A stretch of DNA of 64,000 bases from Torulaspora globosa (taxonomy: Eukaryota; Ascomycota; Saccharomycetes; Saccharomycetales; Saccharomycetaceae): positions 992,001-1,056,000 of the forward strand of contig NC_050731.1 of assembly GCF_014133895.1 (NCBI RefSeq). The letters are read 5' to 3'. Positions 1 to 9,442 of this stretch are shown here, piece after piece (position 1 is the first letter of the stretch; the number at the start of each line of letters is the position of its first letter). A model generated the notes under the pieces. It saw only the letters and a program-made list of their open reading frames with translations, searched no databases and was not told where the DNA came from. Both the position numbers and the translations under genes were made by a program.

Positions 1-554
1 ATCAAGATTTGGTTGACCAACACATCTTCCTCCATCTCGACGTTGCCGACAGCGACAGCCAAACACAACACCTTCTTCAATTGGAACTTGATGGTGGATC
101 TGACGTCAGTGACCTTACCGTACAAGTCGTCGTTGTGGGAGACTGGGGTTGGGAACTTACCGGCCTTGGACAATTGAGGACCCAAAAGTCTTGGAACTTG
201 CTTAATCAGCACTTCGGAAGCAACGAACGCAGAGTACTTCTTAGCAAGCTTCTTGATCAACTTCTTGTTCTTGTTGAGCTTCTTCAAGTCCTCCACGGAC
301 ATCGCATCGACACCGCAGGACTTAGCTCTGTCGACATCAAACGCGTCACCGAAGATACAGATAGACAGGTTTGGTCTTGGACAGACTGGCAATTTCAAAG
401 CACCAGAGAAACGCTTGTCTCTTTGAGGGTCGTAGTTCTTCAAACCAACTTGAAGTTCAACGGTTTCCAAGAAGTTTCTCTTCTTGGTCTCGTTGGAGTA
501 CTTCAATAACTCCTTGACGTTTTCCCTGATTTGACTGGAGCTTAGCTTGGACAT
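1..554 (-). CDS. RPL1: 60S ribosomal protein uL1 (Rpl1/L10a), 3' end cut off by window edge
   Basis: The reverse strand reads from an ATG at 554 to the window edge, giving about 184 codons of a protein that is 217 residues long in S. cerevisiae; the last ~33 residues lie outside. The N terminus reads [16 protein letters not shown], followed by the family's [13 protein letters not shown] and [10 protein letters not shown] blocks. uL1 forms the mobile L1 stalk of the large ribosomal subunit, which helps eject deacylated tRNA from the E site. The gene is divergent to MRM2 across a 459-bp promoter region, the same arrangement as S. cerevisiae RPL1B-MRM2. S. cerevisiae has two copies (RPL1A next to FLC1, RPL1B next to MRM2); this locus sits near both an MRM2 and an FLC gene, so it represents the single pre-duplication locus. 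Confidence 0.97.
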   Translation of the reverse strand, partial: MSKLSSSQIRENVKELLKYSNETKKRNFLETVELQVGLKNYDPQRDKRFSGALKLPVCPRPNLSICIFGDAFDVDRAKSCGVDAMSVEDLKKLNKNKKLIKKLAKKYSAFVASEVLIKQVPRLLGPQLSKAGKFPTPVSHNDDLYGKVTDVRSTIKFQLKKVLCLAVAVGNVEMEEDVLVNQIL

Positions 555-1013
555 CCTGTTCTACTCAAAGTCTTCCAAATGATTTGGTGTTCCGTTAGGC
601 TTGCGACTTTGGCCTCTTAGCATAACCTTCAACAGCTCACTGTAACACTTACTGATGCTAAATTAGTACCAAACGCATCTGCCGGTCAGGTTTTGCGTCG
701 GTCGCTGCCTGGGAATTTTTCAAAATTTTCAAAAAAAAAAAAATTGTCAAATTTCGTGTGACTGCTCGAAAACACAGTGCGGTTTCTGGGTTTTGAATCT
801 AATCTACGACTAGCCGTAGTTAAGAGCCACAAAAGATGCAGGGCTGCCTTCAGCCCATTCCAACAGCAATCGGATGGCTCGGAATGTCGCGATCTGGGTT
901 TCATTTAAGCTATTGTTTGTCACGTGACACCAGTGTTAAGCCATACATCAAGGCATGGTGCTGGTACTAGCGGTCGCCATGGCTGGTAGGGCTGTGTAAG
1001 GGATCCTGAGGTG
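555..1013. promoter_or_regulatory. Divergent RPL1-MRM2 promoter region
   Basis: This 459-bp region holds no gene. It contains a perfect palindromic E-box, GTCACGTGAC (919-928), the binding type of Cbf1. About 13 bp further on is CCATACATC (941-949), which resembles the 3' part of a Rap1 site (consensus ACCCATACATC) with a mismatch in the C-run. An A/T-rich stretch with a 13-base A run lies near 729-741, typical of ribosomal protein promoters. Cbf1 and Rap1 are known ribosomal-protein gene regulators across yeasts; assigning these sites to RPL1 rather than MRM2 is inference. Confidence 0.55.
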
Positions 1014-1934
1014 ATGTCGATGCCATGGCAGGTATTGGGAGGACGTGTTGTGGCTAGGAAACTGTTTGTGAGGTTTAATTCGGGCTCAAGAAGTAGATGG
1101 TTGAGCAGACAGCAGAATGATTACTATACTAGAGAGGCAAAGGTACAAAATCTGCGATCGAGAGCTGCATTTAAGCTCATGGAGATTGACGACAAGTTCA
1201 AGATATTTTGTCGAAACACACCGCAGCGGGTTCTGGATCTGGGGTTTGCACCGGGTGCCTGGTCCCAGGTGGCTTCAAGACGAATTGGTGACGGCGGGAT
1301 GGTCCTTGGAGTGGACATACTGCCGTGCAATCCGCCCCCAGGGGTGAGTTCCATACAGGCCAATATACTTTCCAGGAAAACCCAGGAACTGATACGTCTT
1401 TACCTCTCCAAGCATTTCAGGCTGAATAAACACGATGATATACACGAGGACCATGGCTATCTGCAACACATGACGGAGGAACTGAGCCGCGAAAGCGATT
1501 GTGAGACATACCGCGAGGTATTCTCACCAGACGTCGTGCCTGACAAGGTTGGCAAATATCCCATTGACGTAATTATAAGTGATATGTATGAACCGTGGCC
1601 CCAGGACTCTGGATTTTGGACAAATATTACTAATGCAGCATACTACAGGATGGCTAACACTTCTGGTTTGGCGATACGAGATCATTATCAATCCATAGAT
1701 CTGTGTGACGCGGCTTTGGTCACAGCAATCGATCTCTTGAGGCCACGAGGGCACTTTGTGTGTAAATTATACACTGGGAAAGAGGATAAGCTGTTCGAGA
1801 AAAGATTGAAAAAGGTGTTCAGACGTGTGAATCGGTTCAAACCGGTCGCTTGCAGAGATGAATCCAAAGAGGTCTACTTTGTCGCCCGAGAAAAGAGAGA
1901 CGGTGTCGACAAACTGCTGGTATTTACTGATTAA
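1014..1934 (+). CDS. MRM2: Mitochondrial 21S rRNA 2'-O-ribose methyltransferase (FtsJ/RrmJ family)
   Basis: A 306-residue protein. I take the ATG at 1014; the GTG just before it is not a plausible yeast start. The basic N terminus, poor in acidic residues, fits a mitochondrial presequence. The Rossmann SAM-binding motif VLDLGFAPG is at residues 73-81. The FtsJ catalytic tetrad is complete: K54 (AAFKL), D190 (IISDM), K251 (CKLY) and E286 (KEVYF). As in yeast Mrm2, a long insertion separates motif I from the catalytic Asp compared with bacterial RrmJ. The family methylates a U in the A-loop of mitochondrial large-subunit rRNA. It is convergent with SEC27, stop to stop with an 88-bp gap. S. cerevisiae Mrm2 is 320 residues, so the length is normal. 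Confidence 0.95.
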   Translation: MSMPWQVLGGRVVARKLFVRFNSGSRSRWLSRQQNDYYTREAKVQNLRSRAAFKLMEIDDKFKIFCRNTPQRVLDLGFAPGAWSQVASRRIGDGGMVLGVDILPCNPPPGVSSIQANILSRKTQELIRLYLSKHFRLNKHDDIHEDHGYLQHMTEELSRESDCETYREVFSPDVVPDKVGKYPIDVIISDMYEPWPQDSGFWTNITNAAYYRMANTSGLAIRDHYQSIDLCDAALVTAIDLLRPRGHFVCKLYTGKEDKLFEKRLKKVFRRVNRFKPVACRDESKEVYFVAREKRDGVDKLLVFTD

Positions 1935-2022
1935 TATGCTTTTTTCTTCAGGCGTGTTGTATATCTTATACAAATTTTAAATGTACAGTACTTCAAGGTT
2001 TCTTCGCTAGCAGAAAGCGACC

Positions 2023-4769
2023 TCAAGCAGTAGCTTCGTGACTTTCCTCTGTGCTCTCTTCTTTGCTAGGCTCTGATACCTCCGCCGGTTCCACTGGTTC
2101 CGCCGGTTCTGCGGTGTTTTCTCTTTCTTCAAGCGGGTCCTTTTCCCCGCCAGATTGTTTGCTCTCTTCAATGTCGTCCTGGTTTTTGCTGGTAGAGTTC
2201 AAGTCAATCAATGGAGCTTCAGTTACGCTGGATGTCTCGACCGTGAGGATTCTATCCGCTGTTTTTTCTTTACCCTCCGCAATTAAGCTATCTTTCCATT
2301 TCTTAACAGTATTGTTAACGTCGTCTGTCTTTAGCCCATATGTGAGACCTAAAATTGCTGCCTCTGAAAATCTCTCATTCTTTATTAATAAGTCCTTTGC
2401 ACCGTTGACGTCACCTGCTAGCCATAGCGCTTTGAAAGCTAGGTTGTATTTACCTTGTTTTTCAGCCTCTTCTCCTAAGGTCAATAGACCATCCCTGTTA
2501 TTGAATGATGAGTAAAGTAAGAGCAGCGATTCAAGGTCGTGAGCTTTGGTGTATGCCTCAATCGCAGATTTGAAATCAAATTTCTCTAACGAAGCATCGC
2601 CCAGCGCCCTCCATTTCAGATCACTATCTTCGTCGGTCAATATGTCATGGGCTAGGGACAATCGGCCCACCTTCAAGGCCAGATCAAATTGTTGGTCCTT
2701 GTCTGGCGAGACCTCTAATGCTTCCTCATAATACTCTTGGCCTTCCAAGAATCTAGAGATTTTCAGTTGTGTCTCCTTATCCTCTATATTGGGCAGGATG
2801 CTCTCCATAGCCTCCTGCAACTCACCTCTCAGCGTCAACGTTTGGAATTCCAACACTTCCAAGGAGATCACATAACCATAAATGTGGGTATCTCTGTCGG
2901 CCAAGTAAACTTTGTTATCTCTCGCAAGATACCCAAGCAAGTACATCTCTTTTGAAAAGTGTGTCAAGTTGTAAGTCTTACCACCGACAAAGTAATTCAA
3001 TCTGTTCGTGGTTGTAGTGAAGATGAAAACGTCACCAACCCACTTACCTGAAGCGATTGGTTCATCCAGTTCATGGAGAACTTCAAAGGCATCTTCAGCC
3101 CCATCTTCATCGTCAACGTTGCCTTGAGAGACTGCTTCTTCGTAAAGTGAACGATCAAAAGCAAGAGTGTATGCGCTAGCCTCATCCCCACGTTCTTCCT
3201 CCGTATTAATGATCATTACCAATTCGCCGTTATCAGACCAAACCACTTCACGAGCGTTGAGATCGATTCTTCTTACTAAGCTACCACTCTCCCAATCAAA
3301 AAAGTAAACAAAGCCATCAGACTTGGCACCCAACAAAGCCCCAGAAAATAGTTTGTCTACTCCGTATGTCAAGGGAATAGACCAAGAGGTAACCTCCTTG
3401 AAATTCTTGAAATACTTTACTTGGCCATTCTCATTGACAATAGCATAGCTGTTAGAGTCAGGGCCCCAAACGAAGTCATGACATTTGCCAAACGACTTAT
3501 TTCTCCATGCCAGCGCCGTATAGATGACATACTCACCGTCACCTACCACCGTGACAAATCTACCGTTAGGTGAATGTGTCAATAGTTGTGGGAAAACGTC
3601 GACCGAACCCAGCTCCTTTGTTGGTAAAGACAGAGGTTCGTTCTCTTCGACCTCTTCGTTACCTCTAATAATAGCGGTGAAAATATCGGACGCGGCAGCA
3701 TTTTTACCACCAGACCATACAAGCTTACCAACTGGGTCTAGCGATAATATTGGAACATCATTGCCTATGGCCAGAACAGTGAATCCATTATCGAAACCAG
3801 AAGCCACGTAATTCTTCTTACCGGCAGGATGAGTAGCAATACACCAACTTCTCTCTAACCCCAAGTTCAAAGTTTTCTCCAGCTTATAGGTCGAGGAGTT
3901 CCAGATTTTGAGAGTTCCGTCTTCTGAACCTGAAATGATTACAGGCAATGTTGGGTGGAAGATCGCGAACGAGACGTTCGACATATGACCTGTCAGCGTT
4001 GCGACGCAAGATTTAGTTTGGTAATCCCAGATCTTCACGGTCAAGTCATCCGAGGATGTGATGAGGTAGGGCTTATCGGGTAGCGGATAGTAATCCACGA
4101 AGTTCACGCCTTTTTCCTGTCCAGTGGTCAGCGTGAAATTGGGTTGAGATTGACCCAAAGACCAGACCTTGACTGTGCTATCCAGACAGCCGGATGCGAA
4201 GGTGTTGGGATCCTTTGGATTGAACGCGACGCACATCACGAAATGCTCGTGGCCCTCGAAACTCTGCTCCAGTGCCCAATTTCTTTCCCAGTTCCATAAT
4301 TTCACTGTTAAGTCATCACTACCTGACAGAATGTATGGCTTGGTTGGATGTACAGCGATAGAGCGGATATAATCAGGATGAGCTTCAAAGTCGACCACTT
4401 TTTCCCCAGTATTGTAGTTGTATACTCTAATTCTGAAGTCGTCACTTCCTACAACAATCCAATTCTTCCTGGCAACAAACCTACCTGCCCTAACAGGCGT
4501 CTCTGTGACTGTAATAGATCTGACTTCCGTTTGCGTTTCGTAGTTCCAGATTTCAACGCGCCCTGAGTACAATGTCGTGAGCACCCATGGTTCCGTCGGG
4601 TGGAAATCGATGCCTTTGACTCTATCGGATCGATTGCTGAAAGATTTCTGCAAGTAACATCATAAATTCCGTCAGTAAAATACGAATCGATAAAACACAA
4701 AAAAGAGCTCAGAGTAAATCAATTGAGCGGCAAACAAAAAATATACCATACCTTTACGTCCAATTTCAT
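2023..4769 (-). CDS. SEC27: COPI coat beta'-subunit, spliced (exons 4752-4769 and 2023-4647)
   Basis: Beta'-COP of the coatomer, which coats Golgi-to-ER vesicles and binds dilysine cargo. The spliced product is 880 residues (889 in S. cerevisiae). Exon 1 (4752-4769, 18 nt) encodes MKLDVK; exon 2 begins at 4647 with KSFSNRSDR, matching the S. cerevisiae start MKLDIK-KTFSNRSDR. There is no in-frame ATG at the head of exon 2, so splicing is needed to supply the start. WD40 repeats occupy roughly residues 10-300 (repeated ...KLWNWE, ...KVWSLG, ...KIWDYQ, ...KIWNSS). A coatomer WD-associated region and an alpha-solenoid follow to about 790. The C-terminal ~80 residues are acidic and low-complexity (PAEPVEPAEVSEP). 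Neighbours and orientation match S. cerevisiae YGL136-YGL138. Confidence 0.97.
4648..4751 (-). other. Spliceosomal intron of SEC27 (104 nt)
   Basis: On the reverse strand the donor is GTATGG (from 4751), one base from the yeast consensus GTATGT. The branch point is TACTGAC (4671-4677), one base from TACTAAC, and the acceptor is TTGCAG ending at 4648. Removing it joins MKLDVK to KSFSN in frame, matching the S. cerevisiae protein, which also has an intron here. Unspliced mRNA hits an in-frame stop 17 codons after the ATG. Confidence 0.92.
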
Positions 4770-5040
4770 CCTGCTGATGAGTTGATAGCTCTCCTTCCCT
4801 CGGCAATTGGCTTCTGTGATTACAATACGCCTGTTTTGATGAACACGATACAGTCGACTTGTCCTTGAATAACCAATGCTTGAACTCTGTCCCTTTGTAC
4901 GTGTCGTTGTCGACGTCGATTTTTTTGCGTCGCTGACATCGCTGTGTCAGTAAATAAAATAATTTGTAAAATAAAATTGTTCATATTTCAAGAACATAAA
5001 GGCCATCAGATTTGGATCTTCTCCCGCAAGCTGGGAAGAT

Positions 5041-6354
5041 ATGTATTTTAGCATCCTAAAGGGAATTTATGTCGCCATAAGCTTGTTCGGTTCGCTTGCA
5101 AGCTCAGCATCGGTGGCAAACCGGAATATCAGTAAGGCATTTACTCTTCAGGACAAAATATGCTCAATGAAATTTGATCCCAAAGACGGCAGCTACTGGA
5201 GATTTTTTGAGCAGGTTACCGGGTTTATTTTGCCGCCTTACTTGGACAATTACGACAAGACACCTTATACCGGATTTAAGTTTCTGAGAACCTACAGTTT
5301 TCAACCTACATCATTGAATTCGGAAACAAACCTCCTAATGGCATTCTGCAGCGATGGAAAGGTTCAGTGGGATCTTTCTGTTCCAGTGAAACAAGACATT
5401 GACTGGAAGAAGCCTTTATGCGTTCATATTGCGACTGAAACGGTCGAAACTCCGCAGAAGAAGCATTTCTGGGCTAAAATCCTCGATATAGGTAAGCCGC
5501 CTGGTATACGAAAAAAGAGCAAGAAAGAGACGGCGATTGCAGATCTTGATAATTTCCATTGTTTTAAACTTGCCAGACGCAAGAAATATTTTAACCGAAA
5601 TATATCGTTATTCTTTCCAGGAAGTTGGGTTGGCGGTATATATTTCTGTGACCTCACTGACGAATCGAAAAGAGACCTCATCAGGTCAATGGACGATAAT
5701 TTGCTGTTGAAAGAAGCTGGCGACTTTGATTTTTGCACCAAGACAAACGCTATCCCACTGATGCCCCTCGAGTCCGATAACTATAGCAAGAGTTGGAGAG
5801 AATATAAGAGCTCTAAACTGCTGTCTTTTTTGGGTAGAATTCAAGAGTTTCGCGTTACCAAGTATGTCCCATTTCTTAACACACCCAATTATCCAATGCA
5901 AGGCCTAAATGTTAAAACGGATAAAGCGCCCTATCCAGCCATGACTACGTTCACAGGCAAAGTTCTACGAGAACAAGTGATGGACATTTTCCACAGGAGC
6001 AATTCCGTTACGAAAGCACAAGATCCCTGGTTTACAGACATAGAAGTTCAGGAGAACTATTGTTTCTCTACACAGGAAGAGCGAAGACTGAATAAACTTC
6101 TCGATCAGACGAGAAAAACACTTGACAGCATAAGTATGTCAGCATTAAACTCAGCCAGAAATTTTTTGTCCAGCAGTGATTGTGAGCAGGCGACTGATCG
6201 AACTGATCGGGGGGCAAGAAAATTGTTCAATCGGCTGGAGACCAAATTCTGGGACCACTTACCGCTCTACGACAAAGATCTTGCCTTGATGGGAAGTGAC
6301 GACGAAAACCTGCGACAGCTGGATAAAAAGTGGAAAACTTTACGCCTAGGCTAA
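5041..6354 (+). CDS. Secreted or lumenal protein of unknown function, in the YGL138C position
   Basis: A 437-residue protein starting at ATG 5041. I do not recognise a domain. The N terminus has a hydrophobic run (about residues 8-25, FSILKGIYVAISLFGSLAS) preceded by one lysine, typical of a signal peptide, and no later strong membrane segment is visible. The middle is rich in aromatic residues and lysine (KKYFNRNISLFFPG near residue 180); the C-terminal ~90 residues are charged and probably helical (EERRLNKLLDQTRKTLDS). It lies between SEC27 and an FLC gene, exactly where S. cerevisiae has YGL138C, a poorly characterised ORF. I infer it is the positional homologue, but sequence similarity was not tested. 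It is divergent from SEC27 with a 271-bp gap. Confidence 0.8.
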   Translation: MYFSILKGIYVAISLFGSLASSASVANRNISKAFTLQDKICSMKFDPKDGSYWRFFEQVTGFILPPYLDNYDKTPYTGFKFLRTYSFQPTSLNSETNLLMAFCSDGKVQWDLSVPVKQDIDWKKPLCVHIATETVETPQKKHFWAKILDIGKPPGIRKKSKKETAIADLDNFHCFKLARRKKYFNRNISLFFPGSWVGGIYFCDLTDESKRDLIRSMDDNLLLKEAGDFDFCTKTNAIPLMPLESDNYSKSWREYKSSKLLSFLGRIQEFRVTKYVPFLNTPNYPMQGLNVKTDKAPYPAMTTFTGKVLREQVMDIFHRSNSVTKAQDPWFTDIEVQENYCFSTQEERRLNKLLDQTRKTLDSISMSALNSARNFLSSSDCEQATDRTDRGARKLFNRLETKFWDHLPLYDKDLALMGSDDENLRQLDKKWKTLRLG

Positions 6355-6604
6355 TTCACTTGAACCCATCAGCGAGTCGAAGAAAGGCCATAAGTGCAGA
6401 CATAGACATACATACGTAGTTCTTCTCATGTTTATCACCATCCATGAAGTCCCTATAGCGAAAAAAAAACGGTTCCGCTAGTCGCTTCAATATCTGCATT
6501 TCTATATTATCGTCTTTGCGCAGTAACTTGGCAGAAGAGGATCGGTGGCCTGCAATCCCACCGTTGGTATTCATTTATGCGATCTATTTCTACCTAGTCG
6601 AGTA

Positions 6605-8992
6605 TCATTGGAATTTCGAGTTTAGAATGTCCGTCGTTTCCGTTGCAGGATGCTGATTACCCATGCTATCAAGGCTGAAATCCCTATTCGGAATGCCATG
6701 AAGCTCGGTCGAAGAGTCACCATCGTGCTGCTTCTCCAGAATATTTGGTTGACTTATCTGAAAGTCTTCTTCCTCCTCGTACGAGTTCATCAAACCATTG
6801 CGCGATTCAGACTTTTGCCTAGCATGGCCTACACCGGGATATCTCTTAGCTGGTGAAATCGAAGATATCGAATCACTTTCTGGAGTTAACCTTGTTATTT
6901 CTGCAGAGGCCGCTTCAATGCCTTCGCCATTCTGCTTGTTTATAGGTTTTTTGAATGAAAGCTTCCTCATTATCTTTTCCGAAAAGGTTGGTTTGGCTGT
7001 ACTAGAGCTTTCATTATTCGAGGAGACAGGTCCCAGCTTTTCATCTTCTACATCAGACTTTTGGGCCATGTTATCATAATCCATCGCATTATTATAACGA
7101 AGCTCTGATTCCCAGTTTTCCTTGTGATCTTTGGCAACATTCCCCAAAGCCAATAGTTCATTTGCAACAGATTTACTAATGACTGTGCCGTCCTTTAAAT
7201 CGTGTCTTTGAAATGAAGTTCTATCATCCTTTGCTGGTTTAAACCTAACGTCTGGATTCTTCGAGAAAATGATCATCGCAATAAAAGCTAAAATCATCAA
7301 CAGCAGGATGAGCGAAAAAGCAGCATTCATAATGAAAAACACCCAACCCATAACGGCCGAAACACTGTAACTTTGGTTGAAAAGATCGGAAAAGAACATG
7401 AATAAGAAAGAGTTCACCAAAGTCACAGTGCTAATGCAGATATTCAATATGTTAGTTGGACGATCCAAGTATGGTTGAAAGTATATGACGGCAACAAAAT
7501 AGCAAAGGTCGAATATGAAAATGGCCAGCGCCTGGGTTTTACCTGACGCTTGCGCCAAGCCGATGAACAAAGACTTCAAAAAGATGTAACTTAGAATCAC
7601 GATATTCCACCAGTAATGCTTCGCATTGAACATAGTGTAGAAAAACCCATACTTGGAAAGAACATATGAATCACCATAAAGTAGAGCGGCCGGGTTGTTG
7701 TGAAGCTCAATCGATTTTCTGGCAAAGTATGTGGTTCTAAAAGCCGCCCATCCCATAAGACCAACACACAATATGATGAAAAGACATGCAATGACGATCA
7801 CCGCTGGCGAATCTCTTTCGGTAAACTCCCAAAAGCTTAAAATCATCAGCTGAGTGAAACCAATGTAAATGTATCTCAACAGTGCTCCCTTCAAAACCGT
7901 TCTCCAATTCTGCCTAAATTCAGGAAATCTGGTCGGTTTCATCCAGCCGAGCCTTATACATAGGTCCATGGCATTTTTGCAAACAATGATAAAACCTGCC
8001 AGGACCCAGCCACATAGTACAAAAAAAGTGAAACCAGTTGGTACCACGGACGTATTCTCAATATGAACTTGGTAGGCCAACCTTTTAATGCCTCTGAAGA
8101 TTAGCACATTGGAATTACCGTAAAGAACATCGCTAGCTCTCTTGAACAGTTCAAACGATCTCATATAGTCTAAACTTCTCTGGGTCAGCACAGAGATTGT
8201 AGTAGATGTCAAATATAAAGACGGATTGCCACCGGTGGCTTGAACGTACCAACGGAAGATCTTTTGCATAAAACCAACTCGAATGAGCCCCATCGACCAA
8301 GCCAGATTTTCGGACCAAGCTGCAGCAATGGGCGGAACTCTATGGACGTGCTCCATGGCCACAACCACCACCGACTGGAAGTATAGGAAAAGGGACATGG
8401 TATTCGCTGAAATGTGAGATGCCGCAGTTGAATTACCAAAAATAGATAAAAGCGCTGACATCAACAATCCGATACCAGCAATCACCGCAGTAGCCCATTT
8501 TACCCCGACTTGCGAAACGGTCTTACCGTTTGAAAAGAAAGCCTGTACACACGCCAGATACTCACTTTGATTGTTGAAGATCTTCACGGTTGCATATGCA
8601 TCGATGTCCGGCACTTGATATGCAATTCCGGGAATCCGTTTCGTGTAGCTGCTTGAAACGTATTGTATGGAATCGATCTCAACGTTGCCGGGATGGATGG
8701 GACAGAACTGCTTCCAGTTCAAGGAGCAGAGATCTAAATTTTCAGTAATAATCTTAAATCCGTACGCATAAACTTCAATTTCGGCAAAAACAAAGCCATC
8801 AATTTGGGTAACCATATTCAAATTGTAATGCAAAGATCGATCATCCGGATTGAAGGTAATATTGAAACTGCTGGCTGATAGCTGAGAATTCTCCATGCAC
8901 GTGACCAAAGATGTCGCTATCAGGGACCTCTTGGCAGCGACCAGTGTCAGAAGCCATGGTCCTATTAAGAATATCAGCGACAATAACTGCAT
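6605..8992 (-). CDS. FLC1: Flavin carrier / TRP-like ER membrane protein (FLC family)
   Basis: A 795-residue protein from ATG 8992 (S. cerevisiae Flc1 is of similar size). It has a signal peptide (residues 1-20, LLSLIFLIGPWLLTLVAA), an ML-like lumenal domain (about 25-160) with cysteines and N-glycosylation sites, then about nine membrane segments of a TRP-like domain (about 165-560). A cytosolic, low-complexity tail follows, rich in Ser, Glu and Asn (560-795). FLC proteins act in FAD import into the ER, haem uptake, calcium homeostasis and cell-wall maintenance. Synteny with SEC27/MRM2/RPL1 supports the family; S. cerevisiae has FLC1 next to RPL1A and FLC3 next to YGL138C, and this gene is probably the ancestor of that pair. 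Assignment to one paralogue is not possible. Confidence 0.93.
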   Translation of the reverse strand: MQLLSLIFLIGPWLLTLVAAKRSLIATSLVTCMENSQLSASSFNITFNPDDRSLHYNLNMVTQIDGFVFAEIEVYAYGFKIITENLDLCSLNWKQFCPIHPGNVEIDSIQYVSSSYTKRIPGIAYQVPDIDAYATVKIFNNQSEYLACVQAFFSNGKTVSQVGVKWATAVIAGIGLLMSALLSIFGNSTAASHISANTMSLFLYFQSVVVVAMEHVHRVPPIAAAWSENLAWSMGLIRVGFMQKIFRWYVQATGGNPSLYLTSTTISVLTQRSLDYMRSFELFKRASDVLYGNSNVLIFRGIKRLAYQVHIENTSVVPTGFTFFVLCGWVLAGFIIVCKNAMDLCIRLGWMKPTRFPEFRQNWRTVLKGALLRYIYIGFTQLMILSFWEFTERDSPAVIVIACLFIILCVGLMGWAAFRTTYFARKSIELHNNPAALLYGDSYVLSKYGFFYTMFNAKHYWWNIVILSYIFLKSLFIGLAQASGKTQALAIFIFDLCYFVAVIYFQPYLDRPTNILNICISTVTLVNSFLFMFFSDLFNQSYSVSAVMGWVFFIMNAAFSLILLLMILAFIAMIIFSKNPDVRFKPAKDDRTSFQRHDLKDGTVISKSVANELLALGNVAKDHKENWESELRYNNAMDYDNMAQKSDVEDEKLGPVSSNNESSSTAKPTFSEKIMRKLSFKKPINKQNGEGIEAASAEITRLTPESDSISSISPAKRYPGVGHARQKSESRNGLMNSYEEEEDFQISQPNILEKQHDGDSSTELHGIPNRDFSLDSMGNQHPATETTDILNSKFQ

Positions 8993-9442
8993 CTTGCTGG
9001 TTCAATGTGAGAAGCCTTGTTGCGGATTAAAATAAACTATCAATTTTTCGTCTTTTCTTTCACTGAGCAAACGGAAAAACCTTACTGAAAGCGAATGGCA
9101 GTGACTATCTCCGTGCCCTGAGAATCCCTTCGCGATCGAAAATTTGACAAGCAACAATAATACAATTCGCCTCAACTAGCAGCTACTAGTCACCAAAGTA
9201 GTCAATCAATATTCACTTCAATCTGAGTGGTCTTTGATCTCGAGCTAATAATAATCCTAGTAGTTCCTGCCGTTGAATGCATGTAGCGCGAAAAAGCTAA
9301 GTTCCGCCGCCTCGTCTTCGGTGACGCGTAATCACAGTAATAATTTCCTCCGAGCCCGATGGGTGCGCTATAGACAGGTAACCAAACAATAGTGCCTTAA
9401 GAGAGGCTCAGACTGTTTCACTCAATTGAACTTACGGCAATT
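8993..9442. promoter_or_regulatory. FLC upstream region and Lon 3' flank
   Basis: This 450-bp spacer lies between two genes on the reverse strand: it follows the Lon stop codon and precedes the FLC start. No ORF or RNA gene is visible. It contains scattered A/T-rich stretches and a CTAGCAGCTACTAG imperfect palindrome near 9175-9188. I recognise no specific regulatory site. Confidence 0.5.

Noticed and set aside
9..509. 166-codon forward frame over the RPL1 gene
   Set aside because: It is the mirror of the strongly codon-biased RPL1 reading frame on the other strand; the reverse strand gives a perfect ribosomal protein.
919..928. GTCACGTGAC as a centromere CDEI
   Set aside because: No AT-rich block or CDEIII follows; the site lies in the RPL1-MRM2 promoter, where a Cbf1 role is more likely.
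6356..6574. 72-codon reverse frame with ATG between the unknown gene and FLC
   Set aside because: It fills a 250-bp convergent spacer, abuts the upstream stop, has no recognisable content and no expected homologue; most likely chance.
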